Under the pieces are notes generated by a model that was not told the DNA's origin, did no database searches, and saw only the letters and a list, made by a program, of their open reading frames with translations. DNA of 44,231 nt from Rhizopus sp. PT2906 (lineage: Eukaryota; Mucoromycota; Mucoromycetes; Mucorales; Rhizopodaceae). The position numbers were made by a program, and so were the translations under genes. Positions 22,414 to 34,751 of this stretch are shown piece by piece (position 1 is the first letter of the stretch; each line of letters opens with the position of its first letter). The stretch is from the NCBI GenBank assembly GCA_025529335.1, contig JAMYHX010000365.1:1-44231 (forward strand). Direction: 5' to 3'.

Positions 22414-24531
22414 ATGGGCTTACTCAACTTCAAAAAGTCGTCCCGAAAGCAAGGGCAAAAGCCTTCCCCGGCAAATCCTGTTACCGAGCCAGATCGAGCC
22501 TCTATTCTCCTTCATGAATTCAATTACTCTTCCCCTACTATAATTCCGAAACCATCGGAAACGAGCTTAATGGACGATATTATGCAAGAATTGGCTGCTT
22601 CATCGTTTACTACACCAAATGATTCAAATCGACCTACTTCCCCTGTTCGCTCTTCACCGCCTACTCCAAGGCCATTGAGAGCTCCATTATTACAGTTTGA
22701 TCAAGGTCCACAGAGTCCTTCGTCTACGAATTCCCCTACTACACCCAATGATAATACACCTGTTGTTCCTATTACTAATGCTGTTACATCTGCATCAGAG
22801 ACAAGGGTCGTGCCTCCTAGACCCCTTATTTCGTTTACCAATCAGCCAAATGTTCATAGTGATGATGATGATAGCGATTCTGACTCAGAAGTGCAACAAC
22901 GGCCTCAAGTTCAACCACATCCAGTGCTTAGGCAGAGGCATTCTGCACCCCTCTCGAATAAAACATTGATGACTCGTATGAAAGAAAGGCATCGGCAAGA
23001 AGTCAGGAAGACGCTGGCTTCCTTTAAACAGGAGGGAATCTGTTCATCGCCCTCTATGCCTGTGATGCTTTCTGAAAAACCTAGAACCCTTGTTCAATCA
23101 CAATCATTTATCATACCCAGTAATAACAGTCCCTTTCCGCCAATGCAGCCTCAGGGCAGGCTTGTTCGATCGACGTCTGTTTTAACCAATATGATGCCAA
23201 TCCAGGTAAGTTTTTCTAATTTCTTTTTTATTATGACTCTTATTTTTCCCTTGTAACAGACACAGTCTGATATAACTGTATTGACAAGACATCCACCTTT
23301 ACCTTCATCCCCTTCATTCATTCGTCAATCTTTTGTCCAATCACCTGTACAAACGTTACCTGTGACAACCGAGGAAGACGAAGAAGAACAAGTGTCTGCA
23401 GGCAGTAAGAAATTCCAGATCAACCGATCCGTCTCTGCATACCCTAGTTTCCCTCAAGCAATGCAAGAACAACAGCAGATAATAAGACAACAACAGCAAG
23501 AAGAAATGAAGCTGAAAATTGAGCTGCAAGAGATAAAGAGACAGCAAGAGTTACAATTCCAGCAGGAGATACAAAGACGACAACAGCAGGTCATTGTTCA
23601 GCAGCAACAGCAGCTACAGCAGCTACAACAGCAGCAGCAACTTATGATACAGCAACAACAGTTTCAGCAGCAGCAACAACAACAACAAATTCTATTACAG
23701 CAGCAACAAATCCACAAACTGCAGCAGTCTTCACTTGAGATGGCTAAAGCAGCAGCAACGGCGGCAGCTGCAGCTGCAGCTTCTACAGCTAGTCATAAAT
23801 CTAAGCCAGCACATCGTCCATTATATGAACGAAGCAGTGGTGCTCATAAGCACAAGCAGAATGGTCATGATGCTCACAATCATAACCACCATCATCATCA
23901 TGATCACCATTGCAGTCATAATAATAGCAACAGCCCTAATAATAAATTGGTGGTCATGCCGCACGTGGTTCCCTCATCGCCATTTACCCCTGAATTTGTA
24001 AAATATCAAAATGAGCATAACGATGATGAAGAAGACGTGTATGATGAAGAGAGTCTGTTATCACCAACGACAGTCAAGGTCAATAAATCAGCGAGGTCCT
24101 CGACAAGTACGCTCATACTGAAAGAAGAGCCAAATGAACACATGGAGGATAATGAAAAGACGAGTTTTAAATTGCCGATCAAACTGAAGCGAGAATTGGA
24201 AGACATGCAATTAAGTCGTTCCATCTATTCTGTACCTAATTTATCAAGCTTGCTAACTGATGTTCAGCCTGGTTGCCATCGCGCGTTGGGGGTGATGGAT
24301 GCGTTTGGTACAAAGTGTGCCATAAAGAAAGAAACCAAGATAGCCAAGGAGACGACTGCCATGACAACAGGTGCACCTGTGTACTTGTATTATCTGAACG
24401 ATTGTCATCATAATCATCACGCACACCATTGCCACAAGGAACATCATAAGAAAGCACACAAAAAGCATCATCACTGTCACCGTTCGTCATCAAAGTATAC
24501 ACTTGTTGAAGGTGGTGCAGTTGGAGCATAG
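22414..24531 (+). CDS. Low-complexity Q- and H-rich protein of unknown function
   Basis: Two exons (22414-23205, 23260-24531) encode 687 residues. Residues 1-260 are Ser/Pro-rich and disordered with an acidic patch (SDDDDSDSDSE). A long glutamine-rich segment follows (roughly 335-420, many Q runs with charged residues, predicted coiled coil), then an alanine run, then two histidine-rich clusters (HNHNHHHHHDHHC and, near the C-terminus, HHNHHAHHCHKEHH). Between them are short conserved-looking blocks such as FKLPIKLKRELEDMQLSRSIYSVPNLSSLL. The overall style is that of a fungal transcriptional co-regulator, but there is no recognisable DNA-binding domain. The His/Cys clusters could bind metal (inference). 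Confidence 0.8.
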
Positions 24532-25456
24532 CCTCAAAGGATGTTTATTTTATGTTTAATATAGTTAACTTAATATCGTATTATTTTATATACAAAAAAA
24601 TAAAATCTATTTTTGGCATTTAATCCAGTGCCCTTTATTCTTTCAACCTATTTTTTTTTTATTATTATTATTACCAGGATTGAGTATGTGATGTAAAAGT
24701 AGTTTATATGTATACAAAAGATGGGTTTTTCTAGACTTCATCTTTTAATCGAGACTAGTGCGCATGGAATTGCTGCATAGTCTTGTCTTTTTCCTAGGAA
24801 ACTACAACAAGATATCAATCTTTAAGAAAGGCAAAAGAATGATATTGAGACAAGCAAAGCTGTTTTGGATAAAAGACTGACCTACTGTTTAGAATTCAAG
24901 GCCCTACTGTATTGTATATTTCAATGAATCAAGCAATTAAAAAGCACTTTAGATGCAATAACAACTGTAAAAATATACTATTAAACTGTGCCCTGAATAA
25001 TTTGTATTAAATAATGTGAGATGAATAAAAGGGCGTCAAAAATTACTTAAAATGGAAATAGGCTTCTTTTTACAACATTGAGCCAATACACAAGATTTCT
25101 TTTTTCCTTTAAACAATATAAATAAATAAGCTTTACATCGTATTATTTTTGCGATCAAGACGAGACCTTTCTTTCTCTTGCGGCCTATTGAACCAATTCT
25201 ACAATTTCCTTTTTTGGAAGAGTATTTCTGGAACAGATGTTGCTTAAAATAAACTTTCCATATTAATTAGGTTACTGGTGTCACCAACTCCAAAAAATTA
25301 TTCTTGATATTACACAAAGAAATCTGTTGCGCTGTAATAGAAAAAAATGGGCAAAAGAGAAAGAAATTCAACATCCTTCAAACTCGTTTTTTTTTTTTTT
25401 TTCTCTCTTTTTTTTTCTCTTTTCTTTTTCTTTACTCTTCTTCTACGAAAAAGAAA
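24532..25456. other. Intergenic region, no gene seen
   Basis: AT-rich with only short frames. Contains probable 3' end signals after 24531 (AATAAAA near 24598) and, just before the chitin synthase ATG, a long pyrimidine tract (25387-25440). Confidence 0.5.
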
Positions 25457-28400
25457 ATGAAGAAGTCAAGAAAATCAAATTTAAAAGAAGATGATTCAAA
25501 TAGAATAGATGTGTCTACTTTATCAAATACATCAAGTGAAAGCATCACTAGCTGTTTACGCTCAAGATATAATGAGCTCAAGATATACACCAATGTTGGC
25601 TCTCGTCATATCATTGCTTTAAATCCATTGAAAGAGTTACCAATGAATGATGATCAAGCAAGTTTAGAATATGTAGCAGCATATAAGGATGCAACAGGAC
25701 ATAAGCAAACACCTGATCCTCACTTGTTCGATCTTATCAATCGAACATATTTTCATATGAGAAGAACAGGAAGTGATCAAGCAATCATGTTAAAGTAAGT
25801 CCAAAAAAGAAAAAAAATACAAGATAACTTTGACATTAATTTTGATTGTTGTATATAATTAGGGGAGTAGCCGGCAGCGGCAAGTCCGAAATTCGTAGAT
25901 TGACCATCCGCCACCTTGTACGACTGAGTAGTCATAAGAAGGAATCCAAAGTACAAACGCAAACTATAGAATCACAAAAGGTGCTCGAAGCCTTTGGTCA
26001 TTGTCAGACAAATACAAGCTCATCAGCATCTCGCTTTAGTTACTATGGTGAAATCCAGTTCAATGAAAGAGGCAGAATGGTGGGTTCAAAGACACTTCAT
26101 TATTCCTTGGAATCTTCTCGTGTTACAAACTCTAGTATAACGACTGCTTCGGATGGAAATTTCAATATATTTTATTATTTATTAGCTGGTGTATCTCCAG
26201 ATGAAAGGTCCACTTTACAGCTAACCGATCCATCAAGCTATCCCTATTTGCAAAAATTCAAGAGACCTGTATTACCAACGGACGCTCAGCGCTTTGAAGA
26301 TCTAAAGGTTGCCATGAAACACTTGGGCTTCAAAAAGGAACAGATTGGAAGAGTGATCCAGTTGGTCGCTACTATACTCCATCTTGGTAACCTTAGCTTC
26401 GTAGACCCAACCGGTACCGGTACACAGGAAGCCGCTTTTGTCAAAAATGCCGAGTTACTTGATCTTGTCGCTGATTTCTTGGGTCTCGATCCTCATGCAC
26501 TTGAAAATGTACTGACATTTAAAACGACGATGATCCGCAAGGATATTACTACTTTAATTTTAAATGCACAGCAAGCTGCTGAACAGCGTGATGAACTATG
26601 TCAAGTGCTCTATTCTCTCTTGTTCTCTTGGATCGTTGAAAAAATCAATAGCAAGACCTGCACAGAGGAATTTAACAGCTTTATCGGCATCTTGGATTTC
26701 CCAGGCCTTCAATCGTATTACCCAGTAGCAGGCTTTGAACAACTTTGTGTCAACTTGGTCAATGAGCGCATACAACAATATATGGATCAAGCCCTGTTCC
26801 AGATGGAAACAGATGTTTTCAGGGCTGAAGGTATTCATGTGCCCGATATCAACTACCAATCAACAGCCTTAGATCTCTTGACCAGGCCCAAGGGTATCTG
26901 CCACGAAGTGAACACGATGACAGACGTCTCTAAGCGTGCATACACTGACAATAACATCATGGACTCTATCATCAAATTTAATTCAACACACCCTGCCTTT
27001 TCTGTCAAGAACTCAGATACAAACGCTCGTCATTTCGTCGTTCAGCACTTTGGAAATACACCTGTCGAATACTCCACCGAAGGCTTTATCGCACAAAACA
27101 ACAATCAGATCTCTGTCGACTTTTTATCTCTCTTCAAGGGCGGAATGGACGTACAACCCTCTTGGAACTCATTTGTCGTAGAGTTGTTTGCTAATGTAAA
27201 AACGCAAAGCCACCCCAAACATACCACTGCGATCATTTCGGCTCAACAATCAGCCAAGCCGATAAGAGCACCCTCTCAGCGCAAATCGACGCGTAGGACA
27301 AATGGTAATAATGGCAGTAACGAAAAGGGAGGATCCGATGGTACAGGTCCAACCACTGTCCTGGCACAAATACAATCTGCGTTGGATGAATTGATTGAAT
27401 CACTTGGAGAAGCTAAGCTATGGATCGTCTACTGCATATTGCCAAAACTTAAAGAATCCGGCAACTTTGACACCAAGTTGGTGCAATCTCAAATAGATAT
27501 GTTCAAGATACCATCACTGCTTCAACTCCCCACTATACAGTATGTTGAATCGTATGAGCATCAGGAGTTTTTAGAGCATTATGGGCATCTGTTTGAAGGA
27601 TTAGATACCACACGATTACTTCGCTCTCAATGTGAAATGGCTGCTGGTATCATGGGTTGGACAGCTCCCAACATGTCTATTACACAAAACAAGGTAACTA
27701 CTTTTGTGATCTCTCTCTCTCTCTGTGTGTTTTTTGTATTTATTTCTATTTCGTTTAGGTCTTTTTGAGCGCAATCGCATGGAGAGAATTGGAAGATAAA
27801 CTACGTTCGTACGAGAAGGTCGAGCAACGTCAAGCCAAAGACAGCAATAAAGAAGGAGACACAGGCAGTGTATCACATCCATTTGCAGCAGCTGCAGCAG
27901 CCGCAGGTCTTCCTCTGCCCCCTCAAAATTACTACGACAACGATCACGGCTCATTCTATTCAGAAGATGAATCTGGTCAATACATGGAGCAAGAAGGATC
28001 ATTCTATGGATCAGAATCGTACGGTAGTCACCAGGGAGGATTAGCGCTCATTCCTCAACAGGCGCCCGTAGTAGAAAACATAAATGAAACAGAAGAGGAC
28101 GAAACCAAGATGAGCGCAGGCCGAAAGCGCTGGCTATTCTTTGTCTATTTTTGCACTTGGTGGATTCCTTCCAAATTCTTGGTTTGGTGTGGTCGAATGA
28201 AGCGTAAGGATATTCGTGTCGCCTGGCGTGAAAAGGTAACGCTGTGTATGATTATCTTTTTGATGTGTGCCTTTGTTATCTGGTTCTTGGTCTTCTTTAG
28301 TGAAGTAATCTGTCCCAAACAACATATATACTCGCCTGCCGAATTAGCAAGTCATGACAAAACCAACTCCAAGGGCGCCTATGTTGCTATACGCGGTGAG

Positions 28401-31214
28401 GTATTTGATCTTACCAAATTCGCGCCACATCATTATCCTATGAACCTCGTACCTACCTCATCCGTGATGGAATATGGTGGACAGGACGTGACCAACTTGT
28501 TCCCTGTTCAGGTATCTGCTTTATGTCCAGGTGTGTCAGAGTTTGTCTCTTTAGATTACCAGATCAATTTGACAGACACAAACGGTCAATATCACGACTT
28601 TAGATACTCGTCTGATGTCTACAACCCCAACTGGTACTATGATCAGATGACAATGCTCCGAAAGAACTACAAGGTGGGAAATATGGGTTATGAATACAAG
28701 GCTATCTCAGATCAAGCTTCGGCTGCCACGACCATCAATGGTATCAAAGCCTTACGTATCTGGGCTGTTATTAACGACAGAATTTACGACCTCACTTCTT
28801 ATACTATGGGCGGACGATACGCACGTGGCCCTCCTGGAACGACACCACCTGCAGATATCAATCCAAACTTTTTGAGCCAACAAGTGGTTGATCTATTTCA
28901 GCAACACTCAGGACAAGATATCACCAACAGCTTTTACAGTTTAAACCTTGACCAAGCAAGTCTGCAACGAGAGCTCGTCTGTCTTCGAAACCTGTTCTTT
29001 GTGGGCTATGTCGATTCAAGAAATTCAGCCAAGTGCCAGTTCTCAGAGTATCTCTTGCTTGTTGTCACTTGTCTTTTGGCCGCCGTCATTGTCTTCAAGT
29101 TTGTAGCCGCTATTCGATTTGGTGGTAAGCGTGCGCCCGAAGAACACGACAAGTTTGTCATTTGTCAAGTGACATGTTATACTGAAGACGAAGAATCACT
29201 ACGAAAGACCATAGACTCCATTGCTCGACTTCATTACGATGACAAACGTAAACTGTTATTCGTCATCTGTGACGGTATGATCGTGGGTAGTGGTAACGAT
29301 CGACCTACACCTCGTATTGTCCTTGACATCTTGGGTGTCGATCCTCAAGTGGATCCTGAGCCTCTGTCTTTTGTCTCTGTTGGTGAAGGAAGCAAGCAGC
29401 ACAATATGGGAAAGATCTATTCTGGTTTGTATGAAGTGGCGGGCCATGTCGTGCCTTACATCGTCGTGGTCAAGTGTGGTAATCCTCGTGAACGTCAGAA
29501 GCCAGGTAATCGTGGTAAGCGAGACTCTCAGTTGGTCCTCATGCAGTTCCTCAACCGTGTTCACTATGATGCGCCTATGAATCCTCTGCAACTCGAGATC
29601 TATCATCAGATGAAGAATGTTATTGGTGTCAGTCCGGAATTCTATGAGTTTGTTCTCATGGTTGACGCAGATACAGAAGTGATGCCAGATGGTCTCAATT
29701 ACCTTGTTTCAAGCGCGGTACATGATTCAAAGATCATTGGTATCTGTGGTGAGACAACCCTTGCAAACGAGAAGGATACTTGGGTAACAATGATTCAAGT
29801 ATACGAATACTTTGTCTCCCATCACCTCATCAAGTCGTTTGAATCCCTCTTTGCCACTGTCAGTTGTCTTCCAGGTTGTTTTACTATGTATCGTATCCGC
29901 ACTGTCGATGGTAAGCGTGCTCTCTTTATCAGCAACGAAATCATTGCCGATTACTCTGTGAATGTCGTCGATACACTACACAAGAAGAATTTGCTGCATC
30001 TTGGTGAAGATCGTTATCTGACCACATTACTATTGAAACATTTTGCTAATTTCAAGACCAAGTTTAATTCAGATGCTCAATGTAAGACGAATGCTCCCGA
30101 CACATGGTCCGTCTTGGTCTCTCAACGTCGTCGATGGATCAACTCTACGATCCATAACTTGGGCGAACTTGTCTTCTTACCCCGTCTCTGTGGTTTCTGT
30201 TGTTTCTCGATGCGTTTTGTCGTTTTACTTGATTTGATCAGTACAGCAGTCATGCCTGCACTCTTGGGTTATTTGGGCTACCTAATTTATACCTTGGCTA
30301 CTTGGGAAGGCAGTGTGCCTATCATTTCTATTGCTACGATCGCCGGTACTTATGGTCTTCAAGCTTTGTTGTTTATCATCAAGGGTCGTTGGGAATTTAT
30401 CATGTGGATGATTGTTTCCTTATTCGCCATGCCTGTCTTTTCATTCTATATTCCCATCTATTCTTACTGGCACTTTGACGACTTTTCATGGGGTAACACA
30501 CGTATCGTCGTTGGTGAAAAGGGCAAGAAGATGGCTGTCACGGCTGATGAAGGCACATTTGATCCTAAATCCATTCCTACTATGAAATGGTCAGAATATG
30601 AACAACAAATACTGTCAGAGGACCGTTGGAGTGATAATGTCTCTCAGAGCAGTGGTTATACCCACGGAAGCCGAGGCAATTATCCTCGCCCTGGACCTGG
30701 TTCTGTGTATGGCGCTGCCTCTGGTATGATGATGATGCCTGACAACATGAGCGTTCATTCATCGTCACGAAGTGTCGCTCAACAACAACAACAGGCACGT
30801 CAAACTATGGGCTTTGATCATAACAGCATGATTTTCCCTTCATCCGCTTCTACACCCATGATGCCTTATACGAACAACAGCACGTCCATGCTTCCTTCTA
30901 GTCGATCCATGGCCTCATTTGCTCCTGCTCAACAATTCAATACGCCTGGTCAATACATTCCTCTGCAGAACTCATCACAGTTCAATAAGGCTGGTAGTAG
31001 CCGTTCGCTGATGATGGACGGATTTAATACGGAGGGTCCCAAGAATGAGGAGATTATGCAACAAGTACAGCGTATACTTGAAACTGCGGATCTCACCAAG
31101 GTTACAAAGAAACAAGTGCGTGAAGAGCTACAGAATATCTTTGGTGTCTCTATGCAAAGCAGAAAAGACTATATTAACGCTTGTATTGAAAGCGTCTTAC
31201 AGAATCGGGTATAA
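25457..31214 (+). CDS. Chitin synthase with myosin motor-like domain (class V type)
   Basis: Membrane enzyme that polymerises UDP-GlcNAc into cell-wall chitin. Three exons (25457-25794, 25863-27693, 27759-31214) encode 1874 residues. The N-terminal ~700 residues are a myosin head relic: P-loop GVAGSGKSE (~114), SSASRFSYYGEIQF at switch I, ILDFPGLQSY at switch II. Two membrane helices follow (~850-900), then a cytochrome-b5-like domain (AIRGEVFDLTKFAPHHYP, ~931) and a helix at ~1155. The catalytic glycosyltransferase domain has VDADTEV (~1358), EDRYLTTLLL (~1473) and QRRRW (~1512), then C-terminal helices. A Ser/Gln-rich linker leads to a DEK_C domain (~1815-1870). All catalytic motifs are intact; the motor looks unlikely to be an efficient ATPase. 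Confidence 0.96.
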
Positions 31215-31303
31215 AACAACAGCATTTTACCCACATACACAAATATAAAAAATACCCTCTTTGTGTACGAAATAGATGTACAATAATAATAAAACTGTTT
31301 ACT

Positions 31304-32758
31304 TTATATTTTTGTTGAAGCATATTGAGGGTATTTTTCTTGAATAGAGGCAATAGCAGAGTCAAGATCATGACAGAGTGTTTGAATTGCTCTATCCCAC
31401 TTGATGATTTCCAACATGGACTGTTCTACACGATAATTAGATTGCGCTCCACCAGGTACTGCACTGACAGCACCCGTTTCCTCCTCTTGTGCTGCTCCAC
31501 CTGATTCAAACGAAATGAGCTGCTCCAATTGATCAATGCTTCCAACCATTCTATTCTCTCCAATCATTCGTGCTGCTACTTGCTCTGCCTGCTCAGCTGA
31601 CACGTTTAATAAAGTAGCCAGTTCGTCCAATCGAATGTTATTGTAAATCTTGGAAGCTGACAGCATATTATGTTCAATGATAGCACGGTCAAACACGGTT
31701 GTATTATCAGCCAAACGAGCCAAATGGTGAGGCTTTAACGTGCTGACGAATTCTGACACTTCGTCTGGACGAATGATACGTTCTAGGTATGTCTTTTCGA
31801 GAATAGCATAAGATGGGAGTTGATGTGTTCTTTCGTCCTTGTATAACGTTGCTAATGTACATGATCGTTGTGGCCCAGCGCCTGCTAGTACTGCACATTG
31901 TACCGCTGCCGTTCTATCAAGGACATATTAGCCTTAAATCCCAAAGCAACATATATGTCTTACAAGCATAATATTCTCTCATCTTCAGGTATTTCAGCAA
32001 CATAGCTTAATTCATGGTACTTTGAAGACGCCTCGAGGAACTTGCGCTTGGCATCAAGAATACGCGCTTGAGATAATTTGTAGGTCAGAGTTAATAGCGT
32101 GTCACTAGAACTTGCAATGAGCAGTGCTGTACGATTAAGGTAAGTTTCAGCCTGTATTGCCTCATCCTCTTCCAAAAGCAGTTTTACTATGCGCATATAT
32201 ATCTTTAATCTATATTCGTCAGATACAGCTCTATATATTAACTCTCATACGTGAGTTCATCTATGGAATATCATTTTTTTTCTTTTTTGGGGTACCGATG
32301 ACCAGAATCAAGTGGAATGCCTTGCAGTGTTTTAGCTGCTTCCAAGTAATCGTCTTCACTTTCATAAACATCGGCTAGTTTTTCTCTTAATTGTGACAAC
32401 TAAACAGAGAAAAATAAACGTGTCAACATTAAGATATATTCATAAATATTTATATACTTGCCGATTCTTCAAAGCTGACTGAACGAGGTTGGGTACGAGC
32501 AATAGCATAAAGCAAGAGTTGTTTTTGTGTTGAATGGTTTGTTATCTTTTGGTCAAACAAGGCAATAAAATCAGACAGTAGCTGTCTAGAAGCGACTAGA
32601 CCCACTTGATCGTTCAAGACAGCGTCAATATAATATTCCAAATCTTGTGTGTTGCTACTAGAAAGAAGAATGTCGTTCAATACAGAACTGAAGGCATCTA
32701 TCTTTTCTTTTTGTTGTGAAATCGAGAGACACTCTTGTAGTCGTGTTTGCAAGTTCAT
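31304..32758 (-). CDS. CSN4: COP9 signalosome subunit 4
   Basis: PCI-domain subunit of the COP9 signalosome, which removes NEDD8 from cullin-RING ubiquitin ligases. Four exons (32758-32462, 32399-32296, 32209-31964, 31913-31304) encode 418 residues (human protein ~406). Landmarks are SFEES-LSQLREKLADVYE, AAKTLQGIPLDSGHR, LLEEDEAIQAETYLNR, FLEASSKYHELSYVAEIPEDER, LATLYKDERTHQLPSYAILEK, then the winged-helix part IIEHNMLSASKIYNNIRLDELATLL and MIGENRMVGSIDQ. The first intron uses a GC donor (GCAAGT, 32461-32460). Exon 2 is set by phase and its GTACCC donor is weak. The gene converges on the chitin synthase (89 bp apart). Confidence 0.94.
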
Positions 32759-32840
32759 GGTTTTAAAGAAAGAAAAAAAGAAAAAGGCTTTATTTAAATA
32801 ATTCAATTATTTTTATGTGGGTATCATTTTGCTTTATGGG

Positions 32841-33270
32841 CTATTTTTTATATTCTGAAGGTCGAGTGATTCTAACTTGTTCCCATTCGTCATCAGTTTT
32901 GGATTGTAGTCGCTAATTAGAACATGTTAATGTCAAAAATGATAACCTGATGCATAACTTACGAAATATTCTTCTTGTAAACTCAATGTACGTCTATTTT
33001 TATCCATACCTAATGCTTCCTCTTTCTCTACCTACATTAAAAGTGTTGGTTTATTGTTACATATATAGATTTAGCTGACATTACCTTTCGATGCTTTCGA
33101 TCTCTGTGATCAAACTTTGTTTGGGTCAATTGAGAAAGGCCAAAGGAACCAGCCACCATAATGGTCAAGAATGGTAAGCCGAAATAAAGAAAGGGCCTCT
33201 TCCTTGCTTGTGTAGCCAATGCATCAAATGCGCTTGTTTGTCCATAAGGTTTATTTTCGAATTTCACCAT
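32841..33270 (-). CDS. COX16: Cytochrome c oxidase assembly protein
   Basis: Small inner-mitochondrial-membrane protein needed to assemble complex IV, linked to insertion of the copper-bearing subunits. Three exons (33270-33085, 33031-32963, 32912-32841) encode 108 residues. A basic N-terminus is followed by RPFLYFGLPFLTIMVAGSFGLSQL, the single membrane segment with the family's FGLPF...GSFGL motif. TKFDHRD, LSLQEEYF, DDEWEQVRITRPSEY end the protein as in other COX16 proteins. It lies 82 bp upstream of CSN4 on the same strand. Confidence 0.92.
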
Positions 33271-33528
33271 TTGAAATTTTTAATAAATAAAAGTGCAGTC
33301 AGTAAGTCATGGCCCATAGAGCCACGGACGTATCCCAGGTCCATTCTCCACACAGAGAGAAAGTCCGACATCAACTCTCTAAATTGCGTCGAACCATGGC
33401 ATAGTTTGTTTATAGCATCTTTTTCATTTTCTTGAGAACGAAGGATGGTCTTTGTTTGTAATCAGTTTGTATACAATTCAGTTTTCATAATATTAATTGC
33501 TACATTGGTGTCTGAGCTTCTCACGGAT

Positions 33529-34007
33529 CTATCTATGGGTATTCTCGTTCAGAAAAACTGAATCAACAAAAGCGCTTGTTTCCCTAGGACCGTTAAAAGG
33601 CTTAACAGTAAAGAGGGTAACATAGTTTCTTTGTTGAAGATGTTGTATCCAGAGTCTCTCGCTTTCTGAATCAACGGGATTTCTCTTTTTTTTTGAAAGA
33701 TTATTGAATTTAGCATTGATAATGCTGTTCACCGTATGATAGTTGATTCTTAAATTAGGAGGCACAATAACAACAAAAGTATCATTTTCGACATCTTTTT
33801 TAATCTTGTACAAGAGTACAAATTAGTATCAAAATGTTAGGAAACTACGGCAAAAATGCTTTCATTGGGAACTAGCTTATCTATTTTGTCCTCACTCATG
33901 CCTAATAATACTTTGACTCCCTTCCAATCCATGTGTTTTTCAACGTGTTCTTCAATCCAAGCACGTATCTCGTTATCAAGTCTTGACGTAACAATATTTT
34001 CTACTTC
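33529..34007 (-). CDS. Unrecognised reading frame, two exons, no start found
   Basis: A frame open after a TGA (34008-34010) reads RLDNEIRAWIEEHVEKHMDW and VKVLLGMSEDKID. A 44-nt intron (33848-33805, GTAGTT...ACAAG, branch-like CTAAC) joins it in phase to IKKDVENDTFVVIVPPNLRI, ERLWIQHLQQRNYVTLFTVK and PFNGPRETSAFVDSV, ending at 33529. Together about 145 residues read as genuine protein. No ATG or earlier exon is convincing, so it is either 5'-truncated or its first exon is short and unseen. I recognise no family; a domesticated or dead element protein is possible. Confidence 0.45.
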
Positions 34008-34010
34008 TCA

Positions 34011-34751
34011 TGGGTTATGATTATTATTAAAAAACTCTCTATGAAGATTAATACTATACGTAGATGGTATATGTGTGGTTCATTTAATAGATGATTTAGA
34101 AGATGAAGCGATAGAGGTAGTCAACAAACTTTGCGATTACTGAATATTCTAGGATTTAGTGATCTTCTGAGCCACGGTAGCTGAGCTTTAATCACGGCAA
34201 AAGATGTGTAAACAGTACAGTCAGTGCAGAAGATAAACAAGTCGGAAATATAGAACGTATGCTTTAGTACTTGCAAAGTGCTTCATCTATATATCCGATG
34301 TGAAAAGGAGTATCTTTTCCATTATCGTCTTTGATAAACATCATCTCATAACCAAGCGGCGGGCATCCGCTTTTATTGCTAATTAATCATCCACTTCATC
34401 CGTGCTATTTATTTAAAATAACTGGAAGATAATGATCGGCAGCTACGCCTGTTTACAGTGCATGAAAACAAAGCGCGGTTCGGAAGAGTATCCAAAAGCG
34501 GAGACAGCGGTCTACGACCGCCGAAACATTTGTAAAAATGAGTCGATCCGTGTGTGTAACAGATCTTGAATGTTTAATCCCAATTAATTTGTTTCAATGA
34601 GATTGTCTAAAATTATAAAATGAAAACCCGACACTATTTTCAAAATGTTAGCCTATTTTGGTAGTGCTTAAAAAAGTGCTATGCTAATTTACGTAGATCC
34701 TCTCTCAGCTCTCTTTTTCTTCCTTTCTTTCTTTCTTTCTTTAAATACAAA
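34011..34751. other. Intergenic region, no gene seen
   Basis: Only short frames. GCGGTCTACGACCGC (34507-34521) is a perfect 6-bp stem with a 3-nt loop. A pyrimidine tract with repeated TTTC (34716-34742) lies directly upstream of the next start codon, like other tracts before starts in this window. Confidence 0.45.

Noticed and set aside
29256..29606. Antisense frame within the chitin synthase catalytic domain
   Set aside because: Shadow of the real coding strand; no motif or expression signal.
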